This document shows, one piece after another, positions 8,566 to 16,248 of a DNA stretch of 64,000 nucleotides. Below the pieces are notes generated by a model that saw nothing but the letters and a program-made list of their open reading frames with translations, made no database searches and was not told the DNA's origin. The first letter of the stretch is position 1, and every line of letters starts with the position of its first letter. The DNA lies in the NCBI GenBank assembly GCA_902806175.1, contig CADCVQ010000160.1, positions 1-64,000 on the forward strand, in the 5' to 3' direction. A program made the position numbers and the translations under genes. The stretch is from an uncultured Solirubrobacteraceae bacterium (GTDB lineage Bacteria; Actinomycetota; Thermoleophilia; Solirubrobacterales; Solirubrobacteraceae).

Positions 8566-8571
8566 TACGGT
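8566..8571 (+). promoter_or_regulatory. -10 box (TACGGT)
   Basis: TACGGT ends 6 nt before the GTG start at 8578 with no Shine-Dalgarno sequence, predicting a leaderless transcript. Confidence 0.5.
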
Positions 8572-8577
8572 CCGGGG

Positions 8578-10017
8578 GTGCCGCGGATCGTGTTGCTCGC
8601 CACCGTCCTGCTGGGCCTGCTCGCCGCGCCCGCGTCGGGCGCCGACGAGTTTCCGGGTCAGGACCTGCTGATGCTCTCGCGAAACGAGGCGGGGGCGGCG
8701 GCGAACGCGCCTGCGCGCAACCCCGTGATCTCGCAGGACAAGCGCTTCGGGCGCGTGGTCGCGTTCGAATCCGACGCGACGAACCTCGTCGCGGGCGCGG
8801 GAGCGTTCACGAACGTCTACGTCGTGCGCCGCACCGAAGGCTACGGCGAGAACGGCACGCCCTGGCAGTTCGGACGGATCGCACTGGCGTCGGGCGGGAT
8901 GAACGGACAGCCGGCCAACGGCCCGTCCTCGCGACCGTCGCTCGGCGGAACCTCGCGTGAGGCCCCGCGCTGCGTGGCCTTCGTCTCGGCGGCGAGCAAC
9001 CTCGTCCCGGGTGACACGAACGGCAAGCCAGACGCGTTCGTCAGCGACCTGCCCACGGGGCGCACGACGCGCGTCTCGGTCGACAGCCGCGGCCGGCAGT
9101 CCGGCGGCGCGGTCTCCGAGGTCGCCGTCAACGGGTTGTGCACGCGGGTGGCCTTCGTCTCCGACGGCGGCGACCTCGCGCTGACGAGCACCCGCAACCG
9201 CTCCTGGCGCAGCGCCGTCACGTTCCGCTCGCCGCCGGGACGCCGGCAGGTCTACCTGCGCGCGATCGGCGGCGCCAAGGGAATCGACCGCGCCCTGCGC
9301 GGGCTGACGTTCCTCGCCTCCGCGACCGCCCGCCTGCCCGGCAACGGCGACTCCTACGACATCGCCTACGCGGTCAACAGCCGTGCGCTGACCTTCGCCT
9401 CCGAGGCGAGCAACCTCGCAGCGGGTGACGGCAACGGCGCCGCCGACATCTACCAGCGCGTGATGGTGCGCTCCTACGGCGTGCGGATCAACCGCCGCCG
9501 CGCGCAGCAGTTGCGGATGACGACGCAGCTCATCTCGCGCACCGACGACGGCAAGGCCGGAGCGGGCCCGTCGCGACACCCCGCCAACAACGTCGACGGC
9601 AGCGTCGTCGCCTACGTCACGACCGCGCCGGACCTGATCGGCGGCGACCCGCACGGCGCGCCGCAGGTCGTGCGCGCGAGCGTCGACGACCGCGTCGTGG
9701 AGCGCAAGCTGGTGTCGCGCGTGGACTCGGGTGCCCCGGGCTCCGGGCCGAGCGGTGCGCCGAGCGTGACCGCCAAGGGCGACTGGGTGTTCTTCCATAC
9801 CGCTGCTCCGAACGTCGCCTGGGACACGGCGCGCGGCGCGGACGTCAACGGCGTCCAGGACATCGCGTTCTTCCTGCAGGTCGACAGCTCGCGCCTGCTG
9901 CTCGCTCGCAGCGGCGCGACGTCGCCGGCCGCCAACCCGGTCACGAGCCCGCACGGCAACTACGTCGTCTTCGAGCGCGCCGACCAGGTCTGGCTGACCT
10001 ACCTCGGCCCGAAGTAG
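8578..10017 (+). CDS. Secreted TolB/PD40-like beta-propeller protein
   Basis: A 479-residue exported protein. Residues 1-22 form a signal peptide with an ASGA cleavage site. The rest consists of repeated units with VAFxSxASNLVxGDxN-type motifs (ATNLVAGAG, ASNLVPGDTNGKPD, ASNLAAGDGNGAAD), the pattern of WD40-like/PD40 propeller repeats seen in many Thermoleophilia surface proteins. No enzymatic motif is visible. A strong hairpin follows the stop. Confidence 0.75.
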   Translation: MPRIVLLATVLLGLLAAPASGADEFPGQDLLMLSRNEAGAAANAPARNPVISQDKRFGRVVAFESDATNLVAGAGAFTNVYVVRRTEGYGENGTPWQFGRIALASGGMNGQPANGPSSRPSLGGTSREAPRCVAFVSAASNLVPGDTNGKPDAFVSDLPTGRTTRVSVDSRGRQSGGAVSEVAVNGLCTRVAFVSDGGDLALTSTRNRSWRSAVTFRSPPGRRQVYLRAIGGAKGIDRALRGLTFLASATARLPGNGDSYDIAYAVNSRALTFASEASNLAAGDGNGAADIYQRVMVRSYGVRINRRRAQQLRMTTQLISRTDDGKAGAGPSRHPANNVDGSVVAYVTTAPDLIGGDPHGAPQVVRASVDDRVVERKLVSRVDSGAPGSGPSGAPSVTAKGDWVFFHTAAPNVAWDTARGADVNGVQDIAFFLQVDSSRLLLARSGATSPAANPVTSPHGNYVVFERADQVWLTYLGPK

Positions 10018-10042
10018 GCAAGCCCCTCTGCACAGCGCCGAA

Positions 10043-10065
10043 CCTCAGCGCCGTCGGCGCTGAGG
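10043..10065. terminator. Bidirectional hairpin terminator
   Basis: A perfect 10-bp stem (CCTCAGCGCC / GGCGCTGAGG) with a 3-nt loop lies between two convergent genes. There is no U-tract, as is common for high-GC actinobacterial terminators. Confidence 0.7.
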
Positions 10066-10084
10066 TCGGGCCACCGCGTCTCGT

Positions 10085-10267
10085 TCAGCGCTTGCGCTGG
10101 TCTTCAGGCCGGACGTACTGGAAGCGGTTCTCGGGCATCGCGTTCTTCTTCAGCCCGTTCCCGGAGTAGCCGGCCCGGCCGGGGTACCGGGGATCGTCCT
10201 GAGCCGTCGGCCGGCCGTGTTCCTTCGTCGCCGGCGGTCCGGAATTGCGCTTCTTGAACAGACCCAT
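10085..10267 (-). CDS. Small basic hypothetical protein
   Basis: A 60-residue hydrophilic, Lys/Arg/Pro-rich protein starting MGLFKKRNSG and ending EDQRKR. The ATG at 10267 is chosen because a purine-rich GGTGGAAGG lies upstream on the coding strand. It has no signal peptide, membrane segment or known domain. It faces the secreted propeller gene across a shared terminator. Function unknown. Confidence 0.5.
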   Translation of the reverse strand: MGLFKKRNSGPPATKEHGRPTAQDDPRYPGRAGYSGNGLKKNAMPENRFQYVRPEDQRKR

Positions 10268-10406
10268 GCCTTCCACCTTTCGGTCGCATCCGACCGTCGT
10301 ATGTCGTTGATCCTGCAAGCCTGCACACGCCGACGGCGTGTTGACGTTCCCGGCAACGTAGCGCCAATCCGCCCCGGCGGCTAGTTGCAAGCGCTACTCC
10401 TGGACA

Positions 10407-11054
10407 TCACGACCCGCCTGCCCGCGCCACGGCGCGTTTCAGCTGCTCGGGATCGCGCAGCGGCGCCCCGTGGCCGAACAGCGTCAGCGCGGGCCGCAAC
10501 TCGGCCAGGCGCCGCATCGACGCGCGGTTGAGCTCGGGATCGATCGTGAGGAAGTCCGGTGGCGCAGCCGGCCTGCGGATGTTGAAGAACGCGTCGGCGA
10601 CGATCAGCGTGCGGTCGGACTCGCGCCACAGCGAGATGTGGCCGAGCGTGTGCCCCGGCGCGTCGAGGACGACGAAGCCGTGCCCGATCTCGTCACCCTC
10701 GCGCAGCCTGCGCGCCACCGGATGGGCGGGCGGCGGCTTGGACTTCATCAGCACGAGGCCGATCCCCTTCGCCGGTAGCTTCGGCGTCGCCTGCTCGATG
10801 TCGTCGGCATCGGTCGCACCCGCCCACAGCGCGATGCCGAGGGCCTCGCAGATCGCGTGGCTTGACCCGAAGTGATCGGCGTGCGCGTGCGTCACGAGAT
10901 GCGCGCGCACGTCGCGGCCGGCGAGCTGCCCGAGGATCCGGCGCTCGGCGGCCGGCGTGCCCGCGTCGACGAGCACGTCGCCGACGAGATACACGTTGAT
11001 GGCGTTGGGCGGGCGCCCCGCCAGCTGATGCACGTCCTGCGCCAGCGTTCGCAT
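10407..11054 (-). CDS. MBL-fold metallo-hydrolase
   Basis: A 215-residue metallo-beta-lactamase-fold hydrolase. The THAHADH motif (His56, His58, Asp60, His61) binds two metals, with further ligands in DAPGHTLGHIS and LIVADAFF, and a late LFGHGAP histidine. Family members hydrolyse thioesters, lactones or phosphodiesters; the substrate here is unknown. The start at 11054, rather than six codons upstream, is supported by a TACGAT box exactly 6 nt before it. It is divergent from an exonuclease-like gene. Confidence 0.85.
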   Translation of the reverse strand: MRTLAQDVHQLAGRPPNAINVYLVGDVLVDAGTPAAERRILGQLAGRDVRAHLVTHAHADHFGSSHAICEALGIALWAGATDADDIEQATPKLPAKGIGLVLMKSKPPPAHPVARRLREGDEIGHGFVVLDAPGHTLGHISLWRESDRTLIVADAFFNIRRPAAPPDFLTIDPELNRASMRRLAELRPALTLFGHGAPLRDPEQLKRAVARAGGS

Positions 11055-11060
11055 GGCCCG

Positions 11061-11066
11061 ATCGTA
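11061..11066 (-). promoter_or_regulatory. -10 box (TACGAT) for the MBL-fold gene
   Basis: On the minus strand TACGAT ends 6 nt before the ATG at 11054. It lies within the 28-nt divergent spacer shared with the exonuclease-like gene. Confidence 0.5.
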
Positions 11067-11082
11067 TGGCACCCTCTGCGCG

Positions 11083-11682
11083 GTGACACGCGAGCTGTAC
11101 GTCTGCGTCGACGTCGAGCCCGACGGCCACGTGCCGGGGGCCAGCTCGCTCGTCTCACTCGGCGCATGCGCCGCGGTCGTGCGCGACGACGAGGGCGCGA
11201 TCGAGCGGCTCGACCTGGACGTCGCGGCAGACAGCTTCTATGCCGTGCTGCGCCCGATCACCGACCGATACCTGGAAAAGGCGCTGCGCGCCACGGGCTT
11301 CGATCGCGCCGCCCTCGAGCGCGACGGCCGGCCGCCCGAGGAGGCGCTGCCCGAATTCGCCGCTTGGCTGGACGCGCGCGCCGCCGAGCACGACGCCCAG
11401 CCGGTGCTGGCCGCCTATCCGCTGGGCTTCGTCTGGCAGTTCACCCAGTACTACCTGCACGAGTTCGCCGGCCGCAGCCCGTTCGGGCAGTCGGCGCACT
11501 ACGACATGAAGTCCGCCTACGCCGCCCTCGCCGGCAGCGCCGTGCGCGACGCGATCAAGCGCCGCATGCCGAGCGCGCTGCTCGGCCCGAAGGACTCAAA
11601 GACGCACCACGCGCTCGAGGACGCGAAGGGTCACGTCGACCTGCTCGTCGGACTGCTGCGCTGGCAGGAGCGCGCGCGGTAG
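11083..11682 (+). CDS. DnaQ/RNase H-fold 3'-5' exonuclease-like protein
   Basis: A roughly 199-residue protein of the DEDD exonuclease fold: VDVEPDG (the DxE pair) opens the domain, a central FVWQFTQYY region follows, and HHALEDAKGHVD near the C-terminus supplies the His and Asp of the third motif. It probably degrades or trims nucleic acid, but closeness to DnaQ, oligoribonuclease or another subfamily cannot be settled. The GTG at 11083 is preferred because the DxE strand follows directly; an ATG at 11053 would overlap the divergent MBL gene. Confidence 0.65.
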   Translation: MTRELYVCVDVEPDGHVPGASSLVSLGACAAVVRDDEGAIERLDLDVAADSFYAVLRPITDRYLEKALRATGFDRAALERDGRPPEEALPEFAAWLDARAAEHDAQPVLAAYPLGFVWQFTQYYLHEFAGRSPFGQSAHYDMKSAYAALAGSAVRDAIKRRMPSALLGPKDSKTHHALEDAKGHVDLLVGLLRWQERAR

Positions 11683-11697
11683 GGCGCGGCCCGCGGG

Positions 11698-12561
11698 TCA
11701 GCAGCGCGAGCCGCCGCGCGCGAGTGACTTCGAGCGCGAGAACCCGGTGATCCCCGTCGGGCCGTAGACGGGCTCATAGCCGCGGCTGGCGCGCGCCGAC
11801 GTGACGCGGAACGGCCTGCCGCCGGCGTCGACCGAGACCGTCGCGGTGTTGCCGTCGTCGTCGGTGACCAACAGCTGCGCCGTCCACGCGGCGCGGCGCT
11901 TGCGCGTCGTCGCACGCAGCTCGAGGACCTGCGGCGCGCCGCGCTTGACCTCGAGCGCGAGGTTGCGCGACACGACGTCGTTCTTGCTGACGTAGCGAAC
12001 GCGACCGCGCTTGGAGTCCAGGTCGCCCTGCGCGCGCCGCACGGGCGCGCCCGTGCAGCCCGACAGCGCCGTGAACCACCCGCGCAGCGGCCGAGCGTCG
12101 CTGACGACGCGGAAGCGGACCCCGGAGATCGTCACCGGCTCATCGCCCGTCGATCGCAGCGACAGGCGCACGACCTGCGGACTGCCGGCGAGAGCGCCCT
12201 TGGACATCGCGCTCTCGGGGTCGGACACGATCTTGCTGCGTGCGACCCGCGACAGCTGCGACGGATCGCGCAAGCGCTGGCCCGGCACGACGTAGTACGG
12301 GGCGAACGGGTGCGCGCTCTCGAACGTCCCCGGGGCCATGACGCTCACGCGCAGCGACGCCGATGGATCGGGCTTCTCGTCGGAGGAGAGCAGCAGCTCG
12401 TTGACCGCGTAGACGGCGACGACAAGCACGATCAGCGCGCCGACGACCCGCGGAGCACGCCGCGGCACCCTCCGTAGAACCGGCGCAATCCGGCGCAGCA
12501 CCCTCCTCGGCACCGGCGGCAGGCTAGCGGGAATCCGCGGCGCGCAGCGCCGGCGCGACAC
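11698..12561 (-). CDS. Single-pass membrane-anchored hypothetical protein
   Basis: A 287-residue protein with an Arg/Pro-rich cytoplasmic N-terminus (about 40 residues), one transmembrane helix (VVGALIVLVVAVYAVNELLL) and a large extracytoplasmic region rich in beta strands. A Cys pair around CTGAP and the C-terminal RC may be oxidised. No family was recognised. The GTG start is uncertain; downstream starts would shorten only the basic tail. It is convergent with the exonuclease-like gene. Confidence 0.55.
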   Translation of the reverse strand: MSRRRCAPRIPASLPPVPRRVLRRIAPVLRRVPRRAPRVVGALIVLVVAVYAVNELLLSSDEKPDPSASLRVSVMAPGTFESAHPFAPYYVVPGQRLRDPSQLSRVARSKIVSDPESAMSKGALAGSPQVVRLSLRSTGDEPVTISGVRFRVVSDARPLRGWFTALSGCTGAPVRRAQGDLDSKRGRVRYVSKNDVVSRNLALEVKRGAPQVLELRATTRKRRAAWTAQLLVTDDDGNTATVSVDAGGRPFRVTSARASRGYEPVYGPTGITGFSRSKSLARGGSRC

Positions 12562-12719
12562 CGGCGCGCACGCAGCCGTCCAGCGCGGCGGCGGGGGCGG
12601 CCGAGATGGACCGGACTGCGCAGAGGGCGGCCCATCGGCCGTCTCGCCTGCGCTGGCGCCGACAACCGCGTTGCGCCGGGCGGGGCCGAGCAGCCCCGCC
12701 GGCGGCGCTCACGCGTCCG

Positions 12720-13463
12720 TCAGTTGTAGATCTCGCCGCGCGGCACGAGCTGCGGTGCCTCGCGGCCCGGCAGCAGCCCGCCGGGGCGCATCTCGCCGTG
12801 GTGACGCCAGCCGCCGCGACCGCCGTGGCGGCGCAGGCGCAGCGCCCTGCCCGACACGATCGCCGCGAGCTTCTCGTCGACCCTCGCGAGCATCTCGTCG
12901 GCCTGCTTCTGCGTGAGGTCGCCGTCCTTGACGGCCTCGTCGAGACGCGTCTTGATCGCGGTCTTGGCGGCGGCGCGGACGTCGGCGAGCGACTTGCCGC
13001 TGGCCTTCGCGATGTCGGCCACCGACCTGCCGGAGCGCAGCGATTCGAAGAGCTTCGCGGGCGTCGTGCCGAGCGCCTTCGCGATGTCGTCGAGCAGCCC
13101 CTGGCGCATGCCGAACCCGGGACCGCCCGGACCGCCCGGGCCGAAGTGCTTGTGTCGCATGCCCGGTCCGCCGAGCGGCCCGAGCACGCGGCCGGACTGC
13201 TCGCGTGCGGCCTTCATCGCATCGGCCTGCCTCTGGGTCAGGTCGCCGCGCTTCACGGCCTCGTCGAGCTGTGCGTCCTGCGCGGCGCCAAGCGCCTCGC
13301 GCAGCTTCTCGGGCGCGACGTTCAGCCGCTTCGCGGCGTCGTCGAGGACCGCCTGCTCGGCCTGCTTGCCGTCGTTCTTGCTCACCGCCGCGATCGCCGC
13401 GCCGGCGCCGCCCGCCACGAGCGCGCCGCTCAGCGCGATCGTTGCGATTCGTCGTCTGCCCAT
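12720..13463 (-). CDS. Secreted helical repeat protein
   Basis: A 247-residue exported protein. MGRRRIATIALSGALVAGGA is a signal peptide; the mature part has two related helical units, each with LDEAVKRGDLTQRQAD-like or LDEAVKDGDLTQKQAD-like sequence, separated by a Gly/Pro/His-rich linker (FGPGGPGGPGFG). Such LTQ.QAD repeats occur in actinobacterial secreted proteins of unknown role. The ATG at 13463 has AAGGAGA about 9 nt upstream, which excludes a longer N-terminus. Confidence 0.7.
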   Translation of the reverse strand: MGRRRIATIALSGALVAGGAGAAIAAVSKNDGKQAEQAVLDDAAKRLNVAPEKLREALGAAQDAQLDEAVKRGDLTQRQADAMKAAREQSGRVLGPLGGPGMRHKHFGPGGPGGPGFGMRQGLLDDIAKALGTTPAKLFESLRSGRSVADIAKASGKSLADVRAAAKTAIKTRLDEAVKDGDLTQKQADEMLARVDEKLAAIVSGRALRLRRHGGRGGWRHHGEMRPGGLLPGREAPQLVPRGEIYN

Positions 13464-13587
13464 GTCTTCAGTCTCCTTCTTCTGGGTCGCACGACGATCC
13501 CAGTCGAACGTAAGAGCCGCGTACGAAATCGCGACGGGCGCAGCGTTCTTAAGCCCAGCTTGAGGCGGGCGCGGTGGACTGCGTGGC

Positions 13588-13971
13588 GTGTCCGCGCTTG
13601 CCGGCAACCCACACGCGCTCGACGACCCGACCGCGGCCCTCGAGGCCGCCCCGCACGGCGACGATCATCGCGGCGAGCCCGGGCTGCGGCTCGACTCCGG
13701 CCGCTACCTGCTGTGCGCCGGCGAGGCCTTCGCGCTGACCGCGGAAGTCACGCACGTCGGCCGCGGGATGGCCGCCGACCTGCGCCTGGACGACCACACG
13801 GTCTCCGCGCGCCACGCGATCCTCGTCGCGCGCGCCGACCGCCTGCGGATCCTCGACGACCGCAGCACGAACGGCACCGTCGTCAACGGTCGTCGCATCG
13901 ACGAGGCCGAGCTGCACGACGGCGACGTCGTCGTGCTCGGGCGCGTCGTGCTGACATACCGCGTGGTGTAG
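13588..13971 (+). CDS. FHA-domain protein
   Basis: A 127-residue protein whose C-terminal 80 residues form a forkhead-associated domain: THVGRGMAADLRLDD, VSARHAIL, RSTNGTVVNGRRI and GDVVVLG are the canonical GR, SxxH and NG motifs that bind phosphothreonine. It has no membrane segment or second domain. A Ser/Thr kinase partner is expected but not in the window. Start is GTG with no obvious ribosome binding site, so the N-terminus is provisional. Confidence 0.85.
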   Translation: MSALAGNPHALDDPTAALEAAPHGDDHRGEPGLRLDSGRYLLCAGEAFALTAEVTHVGRGMAADLRLDDHTVSARHAILVARADRLRILDDRSTNGTVVNGRRIDEAELHDGDVVVLGRVVLTYRVV

Positions 13972-14004
13972 GGGCCCGCCGCGGGCGGCGACCTGTGGCG
14001 GATG

Positions 14005-14373
14005 TCAGCTGCCGGCCGCCGCGTCGGGATGCGACTGCAGGATCTCCGCGCCGGCCTCGCCGGTGCGCACGCGATAGGCCTCCTCGACGGGCACGACGAA
14101 CACCTTGCCGTCGCCGACGCCGCCGGTGCGGGCGTGCTTGAGGATCGTGTCGACGACGAGCCGCACGTCGCCGCCTGCCACGACGCACTCGATCTTGACC
14201 TTCGGGCGCAGGTAGTTCGTCAGCTCGGCGCCGCGGTAGCGCTCGGTGATCCCGCGCTGGCGCCCCGAGCCCTTGACCTCGCTGACCGACAGCGAGGGAA
14301 AGCCCTTCGCGAGCAGGTCCACGCGGATCGGCTCGAAGGCCTCATGGCGGATGTAGGCAATCACCATCTTCAT
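14005..14373 (-). CDS. glnB: PII nitrogen-regulatory protein lacking Tyr51
   Basis: A 122-residue PII signal protein. The N-terminal MKMVIAYIRHEAF, the T-loop region ITERYRGAELTNY and the C-terminal TGGVGDGKVFVVPVEEAYRVRTGE (read as two adjoining PII signatures) identify it. PII proteins sense 2-oxoglutarate and ATP/ADP and gate AmtB. The T-loop position normally occupied by the modified Tyr51 is Leu51, so regulation by uridylylation or adenylylation there is not possible. A GAGGTGA ribosome site precedes the ATG. It lies downstream of amt after a hairpin. Confidence 0.9.
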   Translation of the reverse strand: MKMVIAYIRHEAFEPIRVDLLAKGFPSLSVSEVKGSGRQRGITERYRGAELTNYLRPKVKIECVVAGGDVRLVVDTILKHARTGGVGDGKVFVVPVEEAYRVRTGEAGAEILQSHPDAAAGS

Positions 14374-14404
14374 GCGGTCACCTCGGGTCGGTCGACAGGC
14401 CGCC

Positions 14405-14424
14405 GCCCGACCGGAAGGTCGGGC
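14405..14424 (-). terminator. Hairpin between amt and the downstream PII gene
   Basis: A perfect 8-bp stem (GCCCGACC / GGTCGGGC) closes a GGAA (TTCC on the transcript) loop. It could terminate or attenuate transcription from amt into the last PII gene. Confidence 0.45.
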
Positions 14425-14472
14425 CGAAGCGCACGGTACCCCACCCGCCGGGGCGCGGCGACGGACGCGCCG

Positions 14473-14487
14473 CTAGTGGACCACTAG
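14473..14487. repeat. Perfect palindrome CTAGTGGACCACTAG at the amt stop codon
   Basis: The 15-bp palindrome contains the amt TAG stop. Its halves equal the first 8 and last 7 bases of the 170-bp foldback element at 31181-31350, so it may be a residual footprint of that element or chance. Confidence 0.35.
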
Positions 14488-15788
14488 ACCCGTTCGGGCA
14501 CCCGCGCGGCCCCGTCGGACGGCGTCTCGGGGCGGATCAGCATCGCGCCCTCGCCGCTGGCGTAGGCCTCCTCGCCGTGGTGGATGATGTCCATCCCGAC
14601 GGCCTCGTCGTGGTCGCTTCCGCGCAGCGGCATGAGCGCGCCGAGCACCCGCAGCAGCACGTAGGTCATCCCGAAGGCGTAGACCGGAGTCGCCACTGCC
14701 GCGACGAGCTGCGAGCCGAGCTGGCCCGCGTCACCGTAGAGCAGGCCGTCGGCGACGCCGTTCCAGCCCTCGTTCGCGACGAGGCCGATGAAGACGATGC
14801 CGGTCATGCCGGCGACGCCGTGCGCGGCGAGCACGTCGAGCGTCTCGTCGACGCGGGTCCGGGGGCGCCACGTGACGACCGCATAGCAGGGAATCGCGAC
14901 CACGACGCCGAGCACCATCGCCCAGATCGGGCTGATGAACCCGCCCGCCGGCGTGATGCCGACGCAGCCGACGATGATCGCCGTCGCGGCGCCGATCGCC
15001 GTGATCTGGCGGTTGCGAGCGAGGTCGAGGACAAACCAGGTGAGCAGCGTGCAGGCCGGCGTCAGCAGCGTGTTGGTGAACGCGAGCACGCTCGACTCGC
15101 CCGTCGTGAAGCCGCTGCCGCCGTTGAAGCCAAACCAGCCGAACCACAGCAGCCCGGCGCCGAGCAGGACGTACATCGCGTTGTGCGGCAGCAGCGCCTG
15201 GCGTCCGTAGTCCTTGCGCGCGCCGACGACGAGCGCCGCCGCCAGCGCCGAGAAGCCCGAGCCCATCTCGACGGGGACGCCACCGGCGAAGTCCAGCGTC
15301 CCCTGCGCCTGCAGCCAGCCGCCGCCGAACGCCCAGTGCGCCAGCACGGCGTAGACGAGCACCGACCAGAGCGCAGCGAAGATGAGAAACGGCCCGAAGC
15401 GCATCCGTTCGACGACGGCGCCCGAAACCAGCGCCGTCGTGATGATGCAGAACGTCCCCTGGAAGGCGAAGAACAGCAGGTGCGGGATCGTCGTGCCGTC
15501 GCGCGGCGCGAAGCCTACGTCGCCGAGGAACGCGTGGCCGAGGCCGCCGATGATCTTGGCGTCGCCGTCGAAGGCCAGCGAGTAGCCGACGAGCGCCCAG
15601 GTCACGGCCGCGACCGCGATCGCGCCGACGCACATCATGAACGTGTTCAACGTGTTCTTCGAACGGACGAGGCCGGCGTAGAAGAGCCCGAGCGCGGGCG
15701 TCATGAGCAACACGAGCGCGGTCGCGACGAGCATCCACGCGGTGTCGCCGGCGTTGATCTCGCCGCCCGCCGCGATGACGGTCGTCAT
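14484..15788 (-). CDS. amt: Ammonium transporter
   Basis: A 434-residue Amt/MEP channel with about 11 hydrophobic segments. Hallmarks include DTAWMLVATALVLLMTPALG at the N-terminus, FAFQGTFCIITTALVSG, HWAFGGGWLQ, GGVPVEMGSGFSALAAALVVG and the C-terminal HGVAGMTGIV. The pore histidines and phenylalanine gate region are in place. The ATG at 15788 overlaps the stop of the upstream PII gene (ATGA), so transporter and regulator are translationally coupled. A second PII gene follows it. Confidence 0.96.
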   Translation of the reverse strand: MTTVIAAGGEINAGDTAWMLVATALVLLMTPALGLFYAGLVRSKNTLNTFMMCVGAIAVAAVTWALVGYSLAFDGDAKIIGGLGHAFLGDVGFAPRDGTTIPHLLFFAFQGTFCIITTALVSGAVVERMRFGPFLIFAALWSVLVYAVLAHWAFGGGWLQAQGTLDFAGGVPVEMGSGFSALAAALVVGARKDYGRQALLPHNAMYVLLGAGLLWFGWFGFNGGSGFTTGESSVLAFTNTLLTPACTLLTWFVLDLARNRQITAIGAATAIIVGCVGITPAGGFISPIWAMVLGVVVAIPCYAVVTWRPRTRVDETLDVLAAHGVAGMTGIVFIGLVANEGWNGVADGLLYGDAGQLGSQLVAAVATPVYAFGMTYVLLRVLGALMPLRGSDHDEAVGMDIIHHGEEAYASGEGAMLIRPETPSDGAARVPERV

Positions 15789-16138
15789 GCGCCCACCGGC
15801 GTGACCGCGCCGTCGTCCTTCTCGCCCGAGCGGATCCGCACGACGCGCTCCAGCGGGACCACGAAGATCTTGCCGTCGCCGACCTCGCCGGTCTGCGCGC
15901 CCTCGCAGAGCGCGTCGATCGCCGGCTGCACGAACTCGTCGGAGACCGCGATCTCGAAGCGCGCCTTGTCGGACAACCCCATCTTCACGCGCATGCCGCG
16001 GTAGGTCTCGACGCGGTCGAGCTCGCCGCCGTGTCCCTGGACGCGGCTCAGCGAGAAGCCGCGCACCTCGGCGCGGTACAGGGCCTCGAGTACGTCGTTG
16101 ACCTTGTCCGGGCGCACGATCCCGATCACGAGCTTCAC
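15785..16138 (-). CDS. glnK: PII protein (GlnK-type) coupled to amt, also lacking Tyr51
   Basis: A 117-residue PII homologue: MKLVIGIVRPDKVNDVLEAL at the N-terminus and TGEVGDGKIFVVPLERVVRI at the C-terminus. The T-loop reads ETYRGMRVKMGL, shorter and more basic than usual and with Val at position 51. Being upstream of and coupled to amt, it should gate the transporter. Start is GTG at 16138 with GGGGAGGAAA upstream. The gene is preceded by two inverted repeats that may hold its promoter/operator. Confidence 0.88.
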   Translation of the reverse strand: MKLVIGIVRPDKVNDVLEALYRAEVRGFSLSRVQGHGGELDRVETYRGMRVKMGLSDKARFEIAVSDEFVQPAIDALCEGAQTGEVGDGKIFVVPLERVVRIRSGEKDDGAVTPVGA

Positions 16139-16194
16139 TGGTTTCCTCCCCGTCGGATGGCCAGTGCCAGGCTCGCCGTCGGTCAGGAACTGGT

Positions 16195-16214
16195 CTTTGT
16201 CCCACCGGACAAAG
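16195..16214. promoter_or_regulatory. Palindrome CTTTGTCCCACCGGACAAAG upstream of glnK-amt
   Basis: A perfect 8-bp inverted repeat with a 4-nt centre lies about 57 nt upstream of the glnK GTG. It is less GC-rich than its surroundings and could be an operator for a nitrogen-responsive regulator; it could also be part of a terminator pair with 16219-16239. Confidence 0.4.
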
Positions 16215-16218
16215 TTCG

Positions 16219-16239
16219 ATCCGGGCCTATGGCCCGGAT
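16219..16239 (-). terminator. Hairpin terminator of the YihY/BrkB gene
   Basis: A perfect 9-bp stem (ATCCGGGCC / GGCCCGGAT) with a 3-nt loop sits 10 nt beyond the yihY-like stop on the same strand. Confidence 0.6.
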
Positions 16240-16248
16240 GTACAACGA

